Shown here piece after piece: positions 1 to 8,967 of a stretch of DNA of 64,000 nt (positions are counted from its first letter, which is position 1; the number at the start of each line of letters is the position of its first letter). The notes under the pieces were generated by a model. The model saw nothing but the letters and a program-made list of their open reading frames with translations. It ran no database searches and was not told the origin of the DNA. Where the stretch lies: assembly GCF_030764225.1 (NCBI RefSeq), contig NZ_JASAXH010000009.1. One strand, 5' to 3'. The translations under genes were made by a program, and so were the position numbers. Origin of the DNA: Phocoenobacter atlanticus (GTDB lineage Bacteria; Pseudomonadota; Gammaproteobacteria; Enterobacterales; Pasteurellaceae).

Positions 1-123
1 ACAAAGTGGTTAATTGGAATTTCTTGTTAGTTAATGTAGGAAAGTATTACTTTGATAATTGAACATTAAGAAAAAGTATTTTAAATGGCACGACGATTTT
101 TATAAAAAGAGTTTCTAAAAAAT

Positions 124-315
124 GTGAGATTAATGTTGGATCTTAATTCAGATCATAAATATATATCAGATTGGGTACTGGAAGCTTATAATCTCTCAAT
201 AGAATGGCGAGATGAAGTTAATGATTTTGCTATGGATTTAATATACCTTACTGAAGAGGGTTTTGAAATGACAGATGGTGAAATTAGAGAAAAACTTAAT
301 AAACTAGAAAAATAA
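124..315 (+). CDS. Small hypothetical protein (63 aa)
   Basis: An acidic 63-residue protein that I do not recognise. It has no membrane segment or signal peptide and is rich in Asp, Glu and Leu, with a charged C-terminal end (EIREKLNKLEK) that could be helical. The start may be GTG at 124 or ATG at 133. Its stop lies 15 bases before the DNA glycosylase start, and the downstream ribosome binding site (TTAAGG) follows the stop directly, so the two genes are probably cotranscribed. It could be an accessory partner of the repair enzyme, but that is only inferred from position. Confidence 0.5.
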   Translation: MRLMLDLNSDHKYISDWVLEAYNLSIEWRDEVNDFAMDLIYLTEEGFEMTDGEIREKLNKLEK

Positions 316-330
316 TTAAGGTTATTGGCT

Positions 331-717
331 ATGACAAGAATTAATGTGGTTTCTCCAACTGAACTCTGCGATCAACACCTTCTCGCAGAGTTCAGAGAAC
401 TAACTCGAATTCCTAATGCAGTCGCAAAAGGGAAATATAATTTAGTGGGAATGCCTGATGATTATAAGCTTGGTACTGGACACGTTCGTTTTTTCTTTAA
501 TAAATTGAGGTTCTTAAAAAAGCGTTATCAAGATTTATATGAAGAATGCAAAGCGAGACAATTTAATGTGAAATATATCTGGTCAGAAAACTTACCGGAA
601 GATGACAGTTTATGGCTAGATTATATTCCAACGGTGAATGCGATTGAAGTCAATAGAGCAAGAATTTTAGAAAGAATGCCGGTGAAACCAAGATTTACGC
701 CACGCATAGATGTGTAA
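331..717 (+). CDS. Pyrimidine dimer DNA glycosylase (T4 endonuclease V family)
   Basis: Predicted base-excision repair enzyme that cuts the glycosidic bond at UV-induced pyrimidine dimers and then nicks the abasic site. The N-terminus reads MTRINVV and lines up residue by residue with T4 DenV: Thr2 (the N-terminal nucleophile after Met removal), Arg3, Arg22, Glu23 and Arg26 are all present, followed by a GTGHVRFFFNKL segment typical of the family. Length is 128 aa against about 138 in T4. The chemistry needs Thr at the mature N-terminus, which fixes the start at ATG 331 rather than the in-frame TTG six bases upstream; the ribosome binding site TTAAGG is about 10 bases upstream. The enzyme is common in phages and some Pasteurellaceae, so phage ancestry is possible. 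Confidence 0.88.
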   Translation: MTRINVVSPTELCDQHLLAEFRELTRIPNAVAKGKYNLVGMPDDYKLGTGHVRFFFNKLRFLKKRYQDLYEECKARQFNVKYIWSENLPEDDSLWLDYIPTVNAIEVNRARILERMPVKPRFTPRIDV

Positions 718-943
718 ATTTTTCTAAAAATCTTACCGCTTAAAAAGTACGTAATACCAAGGAAAAGTAAAATGAAGAAAAATCTATTTTACTCTTTACT
801 ATATATGAACTTACGAACTCAAGTTCATAGTTTGTAAAATACGCACTAAATTTTTACTTAATAGTCTTATTGCTTATTCTTTAAGCTATCGCCTAAGTTA
901 TAGACAAATATCGCTTTAATTTGTCTTAATTAACTATTCTCAC

Positions 944-971
944 TTGTATTTTTTTTCTTGTTTTTTATAAT
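944..971 (+). promoter_or_regulatory. Putative promoter of first type I secreted protein
   Basis: TTGTAT at 944-949 and a perfect TATAAT at 966-971 are separated by 16 bases that are almost all T, broken by one C and one G. The layout matches the region in front of the paralogous gene at 29.3 kb, where the spacer is a pure T run. The rest of the 335-base stretch 718-1052 is AT-rich and shows no coding potential that I can support. Confidence 0.55.
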
Positions 972-1052
972 GACCAAGTTTTAATCTATCTTATCTTATT
1001 AAATATGGTATTTTATAGGAAAGGAGTTAGAGGTTTAAGTGAAGGAAATTTT

Positions 1053-2156
1053 ATGAATATTATTAGAGAACTAAATCTTACAAAATATGTGGTTTTACCA
1101 TTCAGTAGAGAACAAATAGTCTCTAGTATTAAAACTGGCGATGATTTATTAATTAAATTAAGTAATGGTGAGGTAGTAAGAGTTGAAGACTACTTTAGTA
1201 TGTTTCGTCATTTAGTTTTAAATTCAGAGCAAGGTCAAAATGTTCAATTATTGGAAGTTGATGATATCTCTGGGTACCTGTTAAATACTAAAACACTTAC
1301 TTACAATGAACAGTCTGAATTATTTGGTAACGATTTAGCAATGTTGAGTTCTCAAACATCAGAAGATGTTTTATTATCAAATGGTTTGAATTCAAGTGTT
1401 ATCGAGGATTCAGGCGTTGTAGATGGTGTCACTGGTGGTATATTTCTAGGATTAGGTGCACTTGGTGCTGGAATAGGTGTTGCAACAGCAATTAAGCATA
1501 GTGATGACGATACTAAAGTTGATACAGTCAAAGGTATTGAGAATGATGCAAGTAAAACAGTGATTGATGTAAACAATGACGGTAATCCTGAGAAAGTAAT
1601 AGTAACTAATATTGATTCAATTACAGGAGAGGTTGTTACAACGACAACAGAAGATAAAAATGATGATGGTATAATTGATAAAAAAACGATAACCGTTGAT
1701 AAGGATGCAGATGGTATTGCTGAAAAAATTACTGAAATTACCATAGAGAAAGATGGAACAAAAATTACAAAAGTATTTTTAGATACAGATGATGATGGTA
1801 AATTTGAGGATGTGATCACGACAACAGAGCACCCTGATAAAACGATTACTACTGAAAGTAGAAGTGCTATTGCTGATAATAATGGCGATCTTGTTGACAC
1901 TGATTTTATAAAAGATGACGCTAGTTTAGTTATTTCAGAAGGAACCTTAAATAAAATTGCTAACAGTGAAAATGGTCATAAAGTGATGGTAAATAATGAA
2001 AAACCAGCCAATCAGTCATCTTTAGAGAATGATTTTACTAAAACTGCTGAGACAGAAGGTCGTGATGGCGAAGAGTATGTGAAATATACTAATGATTCAG
2101 ATGATATGTTAATTATTAACCCTGATATTACTAATAGTGATACATTTATTGTGTAG
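1053..2156 (+). CDS. Small acidic BapA-prefix-like type I secreted surface protein
   Basis: Predicted substrate of the adjacent type I exporter, 367 aa. Residues about 1-95 resemble the prefix domain of BapA/Bap/LapF adhesins (GDDLLIKLSNGEVVRVEDYF). A Gly-rich hydrophobic segment follows at about 128-147. Residues about 170-260 carry four acidic loops (DVNNDGNPE, DKNDDGIID, DKDADGIAE, DTDDDGKFE) that look calcium binding. The end (ASLVISEGTLNKIANSENGHKV, then GEEYVKY and LIINPDI) matches the terminal domain often seen in type I adhesins. The start is set at 1053 by AAGGA six bases upstream and by the matching MNII start of its paralogue; an in-frame ATG at 1005 lacks that support. It is tiny for this family, lacking the usual Ig-like repeats. 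Function (adhesin or surface layer) is inferred. Confidence 0.72.
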   Translation: MNIIRELNLTKYVVLPFSREQIVSSIKTGDDLLIKLSNGEVVRVEDYFSMFRHLVLNSEQGQNVQLLEVDDISGYLLNTKTLTYNEQSELFGNDLAMLSSQTSEDVLLSNGLNSSVIEDSGVVDGVTGGIFLGLGALGAGIGVATAIKHSDDDTKVDTVKGIENDASKTVIDVNNDGNPEKVIVTNIDSITGEVVTTTTEDKNDDGIIDKKTITVDKDADGIAEKITEITIEKDGTKITKVFLDTDDDGKFEDVITTTEHPDKTITTESRSAIADNNGDLVDTDFIKDDASLVISEGTLNKIANSENGHKVMVNNEKPANQSSLENDFTKTAETEGRDGEEYVKYTNDSDDMLIINPDITNSDTFIV

Positions 2157-2355
2157 AAATGGTTTAATATATAAACTATTTCGATTCGGACTATTAATTA
2201 GTGTTTTATTTTTTATAACTGAATATCGTTTTTTGATGAAAAAATGGTGTATAATGTTATTGGAATTTTACAAATTTTATTAGTCTTTTCAACCATTCTT
2301 AAAGTTTGTGTTATTTTTTTATAATTCAGATTTTTTAACTAATATGGATTAATTT

Positions 2356-3846
2356 ATGAGTATAAAAAATAAAGTATATGGCAAAACTAATAAAGTGTTG
2401 ACTTTATTAAGTAGTGGAATATGCATCTTTGCTTTGTCGTCTTGTAGTTTACCTCAAAAAAACTCAGCAGCATTTACCGTGCGTAAGTTGTCTTTTTCTT
2501 CTTCTGATTCTTCTAAAGTAGTGACGAAAAATAAAGCAAAATCTAATGAGCAGCATAATAAAGCGAAGGATAAACAAGATAATAAACAGGTAAATAAACA
2601 GGAAAGCAAGCAAGATATTGCTCAGCTAGTTTCAACAATGAATGCGGTTACAAAAATAAAACCAGCAATTCCAACTACTATAAAGGATAATCCTTTAATG
2701 GCAATTGTGCGTACTGCATTACGTTATAACCTTGCACATTCTCCGTTACCTTCAGTGATTGAACAGAGAGAGTTTGAAACGGAAGCCATTCGACTTTCAC
2801 GTCTGCCTGATATTCGTCCATCTGCGAGTGTGTCTAAAGATGGTAATACTTTTGCTGGTTTATCAGGTTCTTATACTTTATATGATTTTGGATTAAACAA
2901 TGCAAGAGAAAAACAAGGTGAGTTAAATACTACACGCTCACGTTTAGATTTTTCTCAAGAGCAGCGAGATACTATCGCAGATACTTTAGTTTCAGTGAGT
3001 AAAATAGCTTCTTTAAAAGCAAAAGAAAAATTAGTTAAGGAATCTATTTCTCAACAGAAACAATTAGCAAATTATGCTAAAAATCGTTTAAGTGCAGGAT
3101 TAGTAACTCAATCAGAGCCTCTAGCTTTGAATTTACGTTTATCAGAATTACAAACCAAATTAGGTGCAGTTCAAGCAGAAATACAATTAAATTTAAAACT
3201 ATTGGCATCTAAATTAGGTGAACCAATTAGTATTCATAAAATTCCTAATATTAATTCATTAGGAAAAATGGCAAGTATTTTTAATACATCTGGTGATGCC
3301 ATTGCTTTACGTCAAGCAGAAGTAGAAGTACAAACTGCAAAAGAAAAATTAACCCAAACCGAAGCTGAACGTTATCCGAAAGTAATTTTAGAAGGTAGAA
3401 CTGGGTATGACAGTATCAATAAAAAATCTTATCAAGCTAATGTTACTTTAAGTACCCCAACTTCACTCTTTTCAAGCGGTACCAATGTTAGTGTGGCGGA
3501 AGCAAACTATCGTAATAAACAAAAGCGTTTAAGCCAGCTACGGTTACGTTTAAAAACAGAATATGAACGTATAATTCTGGAAGCTAATCGTCTAAAACAG
3601 AATAAACTACAGTTACAAGTATTAGAAAAAGATAGTCAACGTAGTCTTGCGTTATATCGACAAAAAATTGATATAGCTAAAGCCTCTATCAGTGATATGA
3701 TCAGTGCTTATCGCACATTATTAAACACTCAAGAGCAATTAGTAAATTTAGAGAATGAATTACTTATTTTAAAAGCGAAGTTAATTAAAATGACAGAAGG
3801 TGATAAATTGATGAATAATCAATTAAAACCAAGTAAATTATTATAA
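2356..3846 (+). CDS. TolC-family outer membrane lipoprotein of type I secretion system
   Basis: Outer membrane channel component for the ABC exporter and HlyD-like protein that follow. The N-terminus has a long charged n-region, a hydrophobic stretch and a lipobox LSSC with Cys30, so it should be lipidated. A Lys/Gln-rich linker (about residues 50-90) precedes two long helical halves with the heptad-like pattern of outer membrane efflux proteins, for example SRLDFSQEQRDTIADTLVSV and ENELLILKAKLIKM. At 496 aa the length is normal. It begins about 200 bases after the secreted-protein gene and is followed about 100 bases later by the exporter, so the three secretion genes probably form one unit. 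LapE is the closest functional analogue I can name; the lipobox and basic linker are less usual. Confidence 0.85.
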   Translation: MSIKNKVYGKTNKVLTLLSSGICIFALSSCSLPQKNSAAFTVRKLSFSSSDSSKVVTKNKAKSNEQHNKAKDKQDNKQVNKQESKQDIAQLVSTMNAVTKIKPAIPTTIKDNPLMAIVRTALRYNLAHSPLPSVIEQREFETEAIRLSRLPDIRPSASVSKDGNTFAGLSGSYTLYDFGLNNAREKQGELNTTRSRLDFSQEQRDTIADTLVSVSKIASLKAKEKLVKESISQQKQLANYAKNRLSAGLVTQSEPLALNLRLSELQTKLGAVQAEIQLNLKLLASKLGEPISIHKIPNINSLGKMASIFNTSGDAIALRQAEVEVQTAKEKLTQTEAERYPKVILEGRTGYDSINKKSYQANVTLSTPTSLFSSGTNVSVAEANYRNKQKRLSQLRLRLKTEYERIILEANRLKQNKLQLQVLEKDSQRSLALYRQKIDIAKASISDMISAYRTLLNTQEQLVNLENELLILKAKLIKMTEGDKLMNNQLKPSKLL

Positions 3847-3885
3847 ATCAACCAAATAATAATGATGGATATATCCATTCGTATA

Positions 3886-3917
3886 TTGTAGGGAGAGAGT
3901 ATTTTTTGTCTCTACAA
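3886..3917 (+). repeat. Small inverted repeat between secretion genes
   Basis: TTGTAGGGAGA and TCTCTACAA form a short hairpin between the outer membrane protein and exporter genes. The TTGTAGGG end resembles the ends of the element at 57111-57216. It could be a remnant of a small repeat element or a weak processing or termination hairpin. Confidence 0.4.
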
Positions 3918-3949
3918 AGAATATTAGAATACATAGAGAAAATAGATAA

Positions 3950-6064
3950 ATGTTAGATAAAAATAATAGCTCTGGGAATTGGCAACTATCACTTCAACAA
4001 GCGGTTGAAATACAAGCAACACAAATTGGAGTGGGGATTGTGCGTAGCGATATTCAAGGGATAGATAGTTTTAAGGCACTAGTGAATTCTGCTTTTCTTA
4101 CTGAAGAATTGCAACTTGATTTACAAATACGACAATTATCCTTAAAACATCTTCAACAGTTGCAGTGTCCTGTGACTATTAAGTTGAAAGAAAATTGCTA
4201 CACAACAGTTCTCAAAATACACAAAAAGCAGGTGATTGTTGCGAGTGACACAGGAGCAAACATTACACTTCCTTTAAATACTTTTTTAGCTCAGTGTGAA
4301 GATAGTGTACTCCTTATTCGTAAAAATATTAGTCGGATGTACAATGAACAGGGTATTGATTCAGAGAAAAAACATTGGTTTTGGAGTGTATTTAATAAAG
4401 AATATCCTACTTTTACTCGTGTATTGATTGCATCTTTTTTCGCTAATTTACTAGCGATTGTCGCTTCTCTGTTTTCATTACAGGTTTATGACCGAGTAAT
4501 ACCGAATAAATCGGAAGAAACTCTTTGGGCGTTGTTGATTGGTGTTTTGTTAGCAATGGGATTGGAAGCTATTTTACGTACTTTACGCTCTGTTTTGTTA
4601 GATCACAGTGGTAAACGTGTCGATTTAACGACCAATGGATTTTTATTACGTCATTTATTACGATTACGCTTATCCGCAAATACGCCTCCACCTAATTATT
4701 TGACTCAAATGATGAGAGAATTTGCTTCTGTTAGAGAGTTTTTTACAGAAGCGGCGGTAGGTTCTTTAGTGGATATTCCTTTTGCATTCTTATTCTTATT
4801 TGTGATTTATGCGATTGGTGGTAACGCAGTCTGGGTTCCGATATTAGCAAGTATTGCAATGATTTTACCTGCCTTTATTTTTCGGGGTAAAATGCGTCGT
4901 ATTGTGGCGTCAGCACAAGGAGCTCACGGGGCAGCAAATCGTCTTTGTAATGAAGTTGCCTATAATTTAGAAAGCGTTAAAGTTACTCAATCTTACGGTT
5001 TTTTTGAAAAGCAGTGGAACGATGTTAATGTGATTAATGCTAATGTTTCTACGAGACAACGTTACCTTGTGAATGCTCTAACGCAATGGGCAATGAGTAT
5101 GCAGCAGTTAGCTTACGTAGTAACCATTACTGTTGCAACTTATGCTGCTTTTGAAGGAAAAATGACAATGGGGGGGATTATTGCACTGAATATTCTAGTC
5201 TCCCGAACTCTTGCTCCAATGACAAGGTTAAGTTCATTATTTATCCGTTGGGCTCAAGTTAAATCTTCTTTAAAAGGATTAGAAGCAATTGCTCAAGGAG
5301 AGCAAGATGATCCGATTACTCAGAAAAAATTACGTCGTCCTCAACTAAAAGGCAACTTATCACTTCAAAATGTAGAATATAGTTATGCAAAAGATGTGGA
5401 TCCCGCTATTCAAATTGGTACATTAACTATTCGATCAGGTGAGAAAGTTGCTATTTTAGGACCAAATGGCTCAGGTAAATCAACGTTATTAAAATTATTA
5501 TCAGGATTATATTTTACCCAAAAAGGGGAGATTAAATGCGATAGTATTGATATGAGACAAATTTCAGAAAGAGATTTACGCCGTAATATTAACTATTTTA
5601 CTCAAGAAGTGAACTTATTTAATGGTACGTTACGCCAAAATATTACTTTTGATGATACTCAAATTAGTGATGATGTTATCATTGATGTTTTACAACAAAC
5701 AGGTTTAGGTGGATTATTAAATTCTCATCCTCATGGTCTAGATCTACCAATTAAAGATGGTGGAATTGGATTATCTGTGGGACAAAAACAGAGTGTGCAG
5801 ATCGCAAGAATGTTATTGGGTCAGCATAATATTTTGTTATTGGATGAACCTACAGCTAGTTTAGATCCTAATATTGAAGCGCATTTAATTCAACGATTAA
5901 AGCAATTCTCACAAGATAAAACAATGATCTTAGTGACACATCGAATGCCAATATTGGAATTAGTTGATAGAATTATTGTGATTTCTAACGGTAGAATTAC
6001 TGCAGATGGTCCAAGGGATGAAATTTTACAGCGAATTCATAAAGCACAAAAGAATAATGCATAA
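3950..6064 (+). CDS. Type I secretion ABC transporter (permease/ATPase, LapB/LssB-like)
   Basis: Inner membrane exporter that drives secretion of the neighbouring acidic protein. It has 704 residues. The first 130 or so form a C39-peptidase-like domain without an evident catalytic Cys, as in RTX and Lap exporters, so no leader cleavage is expected. A six-helix membrane domain follows from about residue 155 to 450. The ATPase domain shows Walker A GPNGSGKST near 504-512, signature LSVGQ near 608-612, Walker B ILLLDEPTASLD near 626, and a switch His in LVTHRM. The ribosome binding site is weak. The next gene is an HlyD-like adaptor, and no LapD/LapG-type release genes are seen nearby. Confidence 0.9.
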   Translation: MLDKNNSSGNWQLSLQQAVEIQATQIGVGIVRSDIQGIDSFKALVNSAFLTEELQLDLQIRQLSLKHLQQLQCPVTIKLKENCYTTVLKIHKKQVIVASDTGANITLPLNTFLAQCEDSVLLIRKNISRMYNEQGIDSEKKHWFWSVFNKEYPTFTRVLIASFFANLLAIVASLFSLQVYDRVIPNKSEETLWALLIGVLLAMGLEAILRTLRSVLLDHSGKRVDLTTNGFLLRHLLRLRLSANTPPPNYLTQMMREFASVREFFTEAAVGSLVDIPFAFLFLFVIYAIGGNAVWVPILASIAMILPAFIFRGKMRRIVASAQGAHGAANRLCNEVAYNLESVKVTQSYGFFEKQWNDVNVINANVSTRQRYLVNALTQWAMSMQQLAYVVTITVATYAAFEGKMTMGGIIALNILVSRTLAPMTRLSSLFIRWAQVKSSLKGLEAIAQGEQDDPITQKKLRRPQLKGNLSLQNVEYSYAKDVDPAIQIGTLTIRSGEKVAILGPNGSGKSTLLKLLSGLYFTQKGEIKCDSIDMRQISERDLRRNINYFTQEVNLFNGTLRQNITFDDTQISDDVIIDVLQQTGLGGLLNSHPHGLDLPIKDGGIGLSVGQKQSVQIARMLLGQHNILLLDEPTASLDPNIEAHLIQRLKQFSQDKTMILVTHRMPILELVDRIIVISNGRITADGPRDEILQRIHKAQKNNA

Positions 6065-6186
6065 TTGATATTTTTAAAATAAATAATTAAAAACAAGCGG
6101 TGACTTATTATAAAAAATTTGCAAATTTTATAAAATTGTCATCACTGTGATTAGTTATCAATAGCTAATAGTAAAAGGATAAATAA

Positions 6187-7356
6187 ATGCGTGATTTAAG
6201 TAAAGAGATACATCAACCTAAAAAAAGTAAAACTTTTTTATTCCTTATTTCTCTTTTTTTGATTGCCTTACTTGTATGGTCATATAATACTCAATTTGCT
6301 CGTGTGGTAAGAGCGAGTGGTAAAGTTGTTTCTGCCGCAAGAACGCAAATCGTACAAAACCTTGAAGGTGGTATTTTAACTGCACTTTATGTAAAAGAAG
6401 GTGATAGTATTCAAAAAGGACAAGTTTTAGCTCAGTTTGATCCAACTCGCTTTCAAATTTTAGTGGAAGAATCAGAAAAGAAAATTGCTACCTATACATT
6501 AAGAAAATTACGTTTACAACAAGAGATTAATCGGCAAAATGAGTTAAAAGTTCCTGCTTTATACCTCAAAGAATATCCTGATTTAGTGAAAAGTGAGCAA
6601 ATATTATTATCTTCACGTTTAAAAGAATTACAGTCTCGTCAAGATAATCTTGAACATTTAATTACACTGAAAAAACAGGAATATAATAAACTTAAAAAGT
6701 TTAATCATGGTGGAGCGGTATCTTCTATTGAGTTATTAAATACCCAACAAAAACTGGCTAATTTACGAGCAGACTTGGAGAATTTCTTAGCTACTCGCTA
6801 TAAAGAACAAGCAGAAAGCCTTTCAAAGGCAGTATCAGAAATTTCTCTTCTTAAAGAAACGATTAAAACGGCAAAAGATCAACTTGCACGTACAATTGTG
6901 CGTGCTCCTTCTTCAGGAACGGTGAATCAAGTATTTTTCTCAACAGTGGGAGCAGTTGTTCGTCCAGGACAAACTATTTTAGAAATTGTGCCTAATGATG
7001 GTAGTATTTTAGTAGAAACACGGGTTGCTCCTAAAGATATTGGTTATGTTGTACTAAATATGAAAACTTCTTTAAAATTAACTGCTTATGATTATAGCAT
7101 TTACGGAACCTTGTTAGGTAAAGTCACTAAAATTGGTGCAGATACTGTACCAGATGAAAATACAAGAGACAAAAGACGTAATTATGTTGTGACTATTGCG
7201 ATTAACCCTAATTCTCTTTCTAAATGGCAGGCTAGAAAGCTAGATATTCGTACAGGTATGATAGTTGAAGCAGAATTAGAAGCAGGCAGTATGCGAATTA
7301 TTGATTATATTTTACGTCCATTATTAAAAACTCGTGATGCTTTGGCATCAATTTAA
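6187..7356 (+). CDS. HlyD/LapC-family periplasmic adaptor of type I secretion system
   Basis: Membrane fusion protein joining the ABC exporter to the outer membrane lipoprotein. A cytosolic basic N-terminus is followed by one membrane segment at about residues 17-37 (FLFLISLFLIALLVWSY), a biotinyl-lipoyl-like half (VQNLEGGILTALYVKEGD), a long coiled coil (about 85-230), the second lipoyl half (TIVRAPSSGTVNQV), and a beta-barrel end containing GMIVEAELEAG. Its 389 residues are typical. The 120-base gap from the exporter contains an uptake-signal core, AACAAGCGGTGA, at about 6095. Confidence 0.9.
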   Translation: MRDLSKEIHQPKKSKTFLFLISLFLIALLVWSYNTQFARVVRASGKVVSAARTQIVQNLEGGILTALYVKEGDSIQKGQVLAQFDPTRFQILVEESEKKIATYTLRKLRLQQEINRQNELKVPALYLKEYPDLVKSEQILLSSRLKELQSRQDNLEHLITLKKQEYNKLKKFNHGGAVSSIELLNTQQKLANLRADLENFLATRYKEQAESLSKAVSEISLLKETIKTAKDQLARTIVRAPSSGTVNQVFFSTVGAVVRPGQTILEIVPNDGSILVETRVAPKDIGYVVLNMKTSLKLTAYDYSIYGTLLGKVTKIGADTVPDENTRDKRRNYVVTIAINPNSLSKWQARKLDIRTGMIVEAELEAGSMRIIDYILRPLLKTRDALASI

Positions 7357-7562
7357 TAAGAGTAATTTTATTGGTTTCGTATACAACCAGTTATTATCCC
7401 GTATGAGTAATGAAAACGAGATCGTATTCTTCTAAAAGTGCAATCTAATATGATCTATAAAAATAGAAAATAAGGATAATAAAATGATTACTTTCCTGTA
7501 CTTTGTGGGGAAGGGCATATTTATATTTTTTAAAATTAATATTTAAAAGTACGTGGTTACCT

Positions 7563-7777
7563 TGCACAGTTACAGGGCAAGATCATACTTGTAAACTTAC
7601 AATATGTTCATTATTTACCTTATTTAAAAGGTTAAAAATCAAACAAAAAACGTTTAATTAATATCTTTCTATACTTGAATGTTGTAAATAAAGTTTATTT
7701 TCAAATTCAAATAAATGGTTATTTTGCTAATAAGTATATTTTTTATTCAAGTATGATTTTGCCCTGTGCACAGTTAC
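7563..7777. mobile_element. Candidate MITE-like element with 18-20 bp terminal inverted repeats
   Basis: Near-perfect inverted repeats lie at 7572-7591 (ACAGGGCAAGATCATACTTG) and 7748-7767, with 19 of 20 bases matching. Each outer edge has the same 11-base direct copy TGCACAGTTAC (7563-7573 and 7767-7777), as expected of a target duplication. The interior is AT-rich and carries no gene. This accounts for the middle of the 646-base geneless stretch 7357-8002; the rest holds only the leader of the cold shock gene. A related end sequence occurs at 10218-10236. Confidence 0.5.
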
Positions 7778-8002
7778 TTTTATGTATAAAAAAAGTTTGC
7801 TTTAATTAAGATATTATGTTCTAATGAAGCTCTAGCTAAGAGCAGTTTAAGAAGTTAGTTATTATAGTTCTTCCTCATTGTTACAAAGTTTTTACTTTAT
7901 ATCTTGAAAGTCCTGTTAATATCCATCTCTATTTATAAAGTGATTAGCGTTACCGCTTGAATTTTCAAGCATTCAAATAAATTTTTAAAATAAGGAAGAC
8001 AT

Positions 8003-8212
8003 ATGTCTAAATTAACTGGTATCGTAAAATGGTTCAATTCTGAAAAAGGTTTTGGTTTCATCACTCCATCTAATGGTGGAAAAGATGTATTCGTTCACTT
8101 TTCTGGAATCGTTGGTGACAACTACAGAACATTAAACGAAAATGATAACGTTGAATTTGAAGTTCAAGATAGTCAACGTGGTCCATCAGCAGTAGATGTA
8201 AAAATTATCTAA
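8003..8212 (+). CDS. Cold shock domain protein (CspA/CspD-like)
   Basis: A 69-residue single cold shock domain that binds single-stranded RNA or DNA and acts as an RNA chaperone. RNP1 (KGFGFI) and RNP2 (VFVHF) are intact, and GIVKWFNSEKGFGFI is the typical start of the domain. A ribosome binding site (AAGGAAG) precedes the ATG. The gene stands alone, with a long AT-rich upstream region that may hold a cold-responsive leader, and ends at a strong terminator. Sequence alone does not separate cspA from cspD type function. Confidence 0.93.
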   Translation: MSKLTGIVKWFNSEKGFGFITPSNGGKDVFVHFSGIVGDNYRTLNENDNVEFEVQDSQRGPSAVDVKII

Positions 8213-8240
8213 TTCGCTTTTAGCAATTAAATAGATTTTC

Positions 8241-8269
8241 AAAAATCCCCTTTTATAAGGGGATTTTTT
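8241..8269 (+). terminator. Rho-independent terminator of cold shock gene
   Basis: Stem AAATCCCC / GGGGATTT with a short loop, followed by a T run, 28 bases after the cold shock stop codon. Confidence 0.85.
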
Positions 8270-8563
8270 CATATTAGGCCATATAATCACTATTTTTTTA
8301 ATGATTTTCCTCGCTATTTTTTGTATTTTTATGAACAGGTCTCTTTTATGTAAACCTATCTTGAGACGGGAAAAATAATAAAGCAGAAGTTCTGATTTGG
8401 TGACAAACTTTATTGATGTATGTTGAAATAGTTAAATTGCATTTCTAGTAACATATTTTAGAGCTATTATGTATTTATAATAGCTCATATGTAAATTTCT
8501 AAAAAAATATGACCGCTTATTTTTATTCATCAATTTTTATTTTGAAGTATCGCGGGTTAGTAT
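8270..8563. other. Geneless intergenic stretch
   Basis: AT-rich sequence between the cold shock terminator and the end of bamE. I see no reading frame, RNA gene or repeat in it beyond a degenerate uptake-signal core (ACCGCTTA) near 8511. Confidence 0.5.
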
Positions 8564-8902
8564 TTATTTCTCTTTAAGTGGTTTATCTAGCTGGATATCG
8601 CTTACCAGTCCACTATGATCAAAGTAAATAAATAAAGTACGTTGAACAGGGTCTTGATGTCCTTTACGTTTGATAAAAACATAATCCCAGCGGTTTTGTG
8701 CAAATATATCTTTTAATAGTGGTGTGCCAAGTAAATAGAGTACTTGTTCTTGATTCATTCCTACCTTTAATTGATCGACCTTTTCTTGCTCTAAATAATT
8801 ACCTTGAGGTACATCAATACGATACACGACTTTTTCTAATGTTGAACAGGCTGTTACGCCCATCATAAGTAAGATTGTTGCTAAAAGTGATTTTATTTTC
8901 AT
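8564..8902 (-). CDS. bamE: Outer membrane assembly lipoprotein BamE (SmpA/OmlA)
   Basis: Small lipoprotein subunit of the BAM complex that folds beta-barrel proteins into the outer membrane. The signal peptide ends in lipobox VTAC with Cys19. The body carries the family pattern: QGNYL, then VDQLKVGMNQEQVLYLLGTPLLKD and RWDYVF. Its 112 residues match the usual length. It is transcribed after yejK with a gap of about 65 bases, so cotranscription is possible. Confidence 0.92.
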   Translation of the reverse strand: MKIKSLLATILLMMGVTACSTLEKVVYRIDVPQGNYLEQEKVDQLKVGMNQEQVLYLLGTPLLKDIFAQNRWDYVFIKRKGHQDPVQRTLFIYFDHSGLVSDIQLDKPLKEK

Positions 8903-8967
8903 AATTTTTTAAACCTTTCATTTTATAATATTGGGTAAATAATACCTAAACTTACACTTAAATACCA

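Noticed and set aside
3..62. A 19-codon open frame entering from the window start and ending in TGA, possibly the end of an upstream gene.
   Set aside because: Too short to judge and without recognisable sequence; not reported as a feature.
1352..1900. Long opposite-strand frame inside the first secreted-protein gene, with a lipoprotein-like N-terminus.
   Set aside because: It is a Ser/Val/Thr-rich mirror of the acidic repeats of the sense gene, which has the paralogue, start and context.
7357..8002. Possible small RNA or leader gene in the long gap before the cold shock gene.
   Set aside because: Apart from the inverted-repeat element no conserved fold or terminator was seen.
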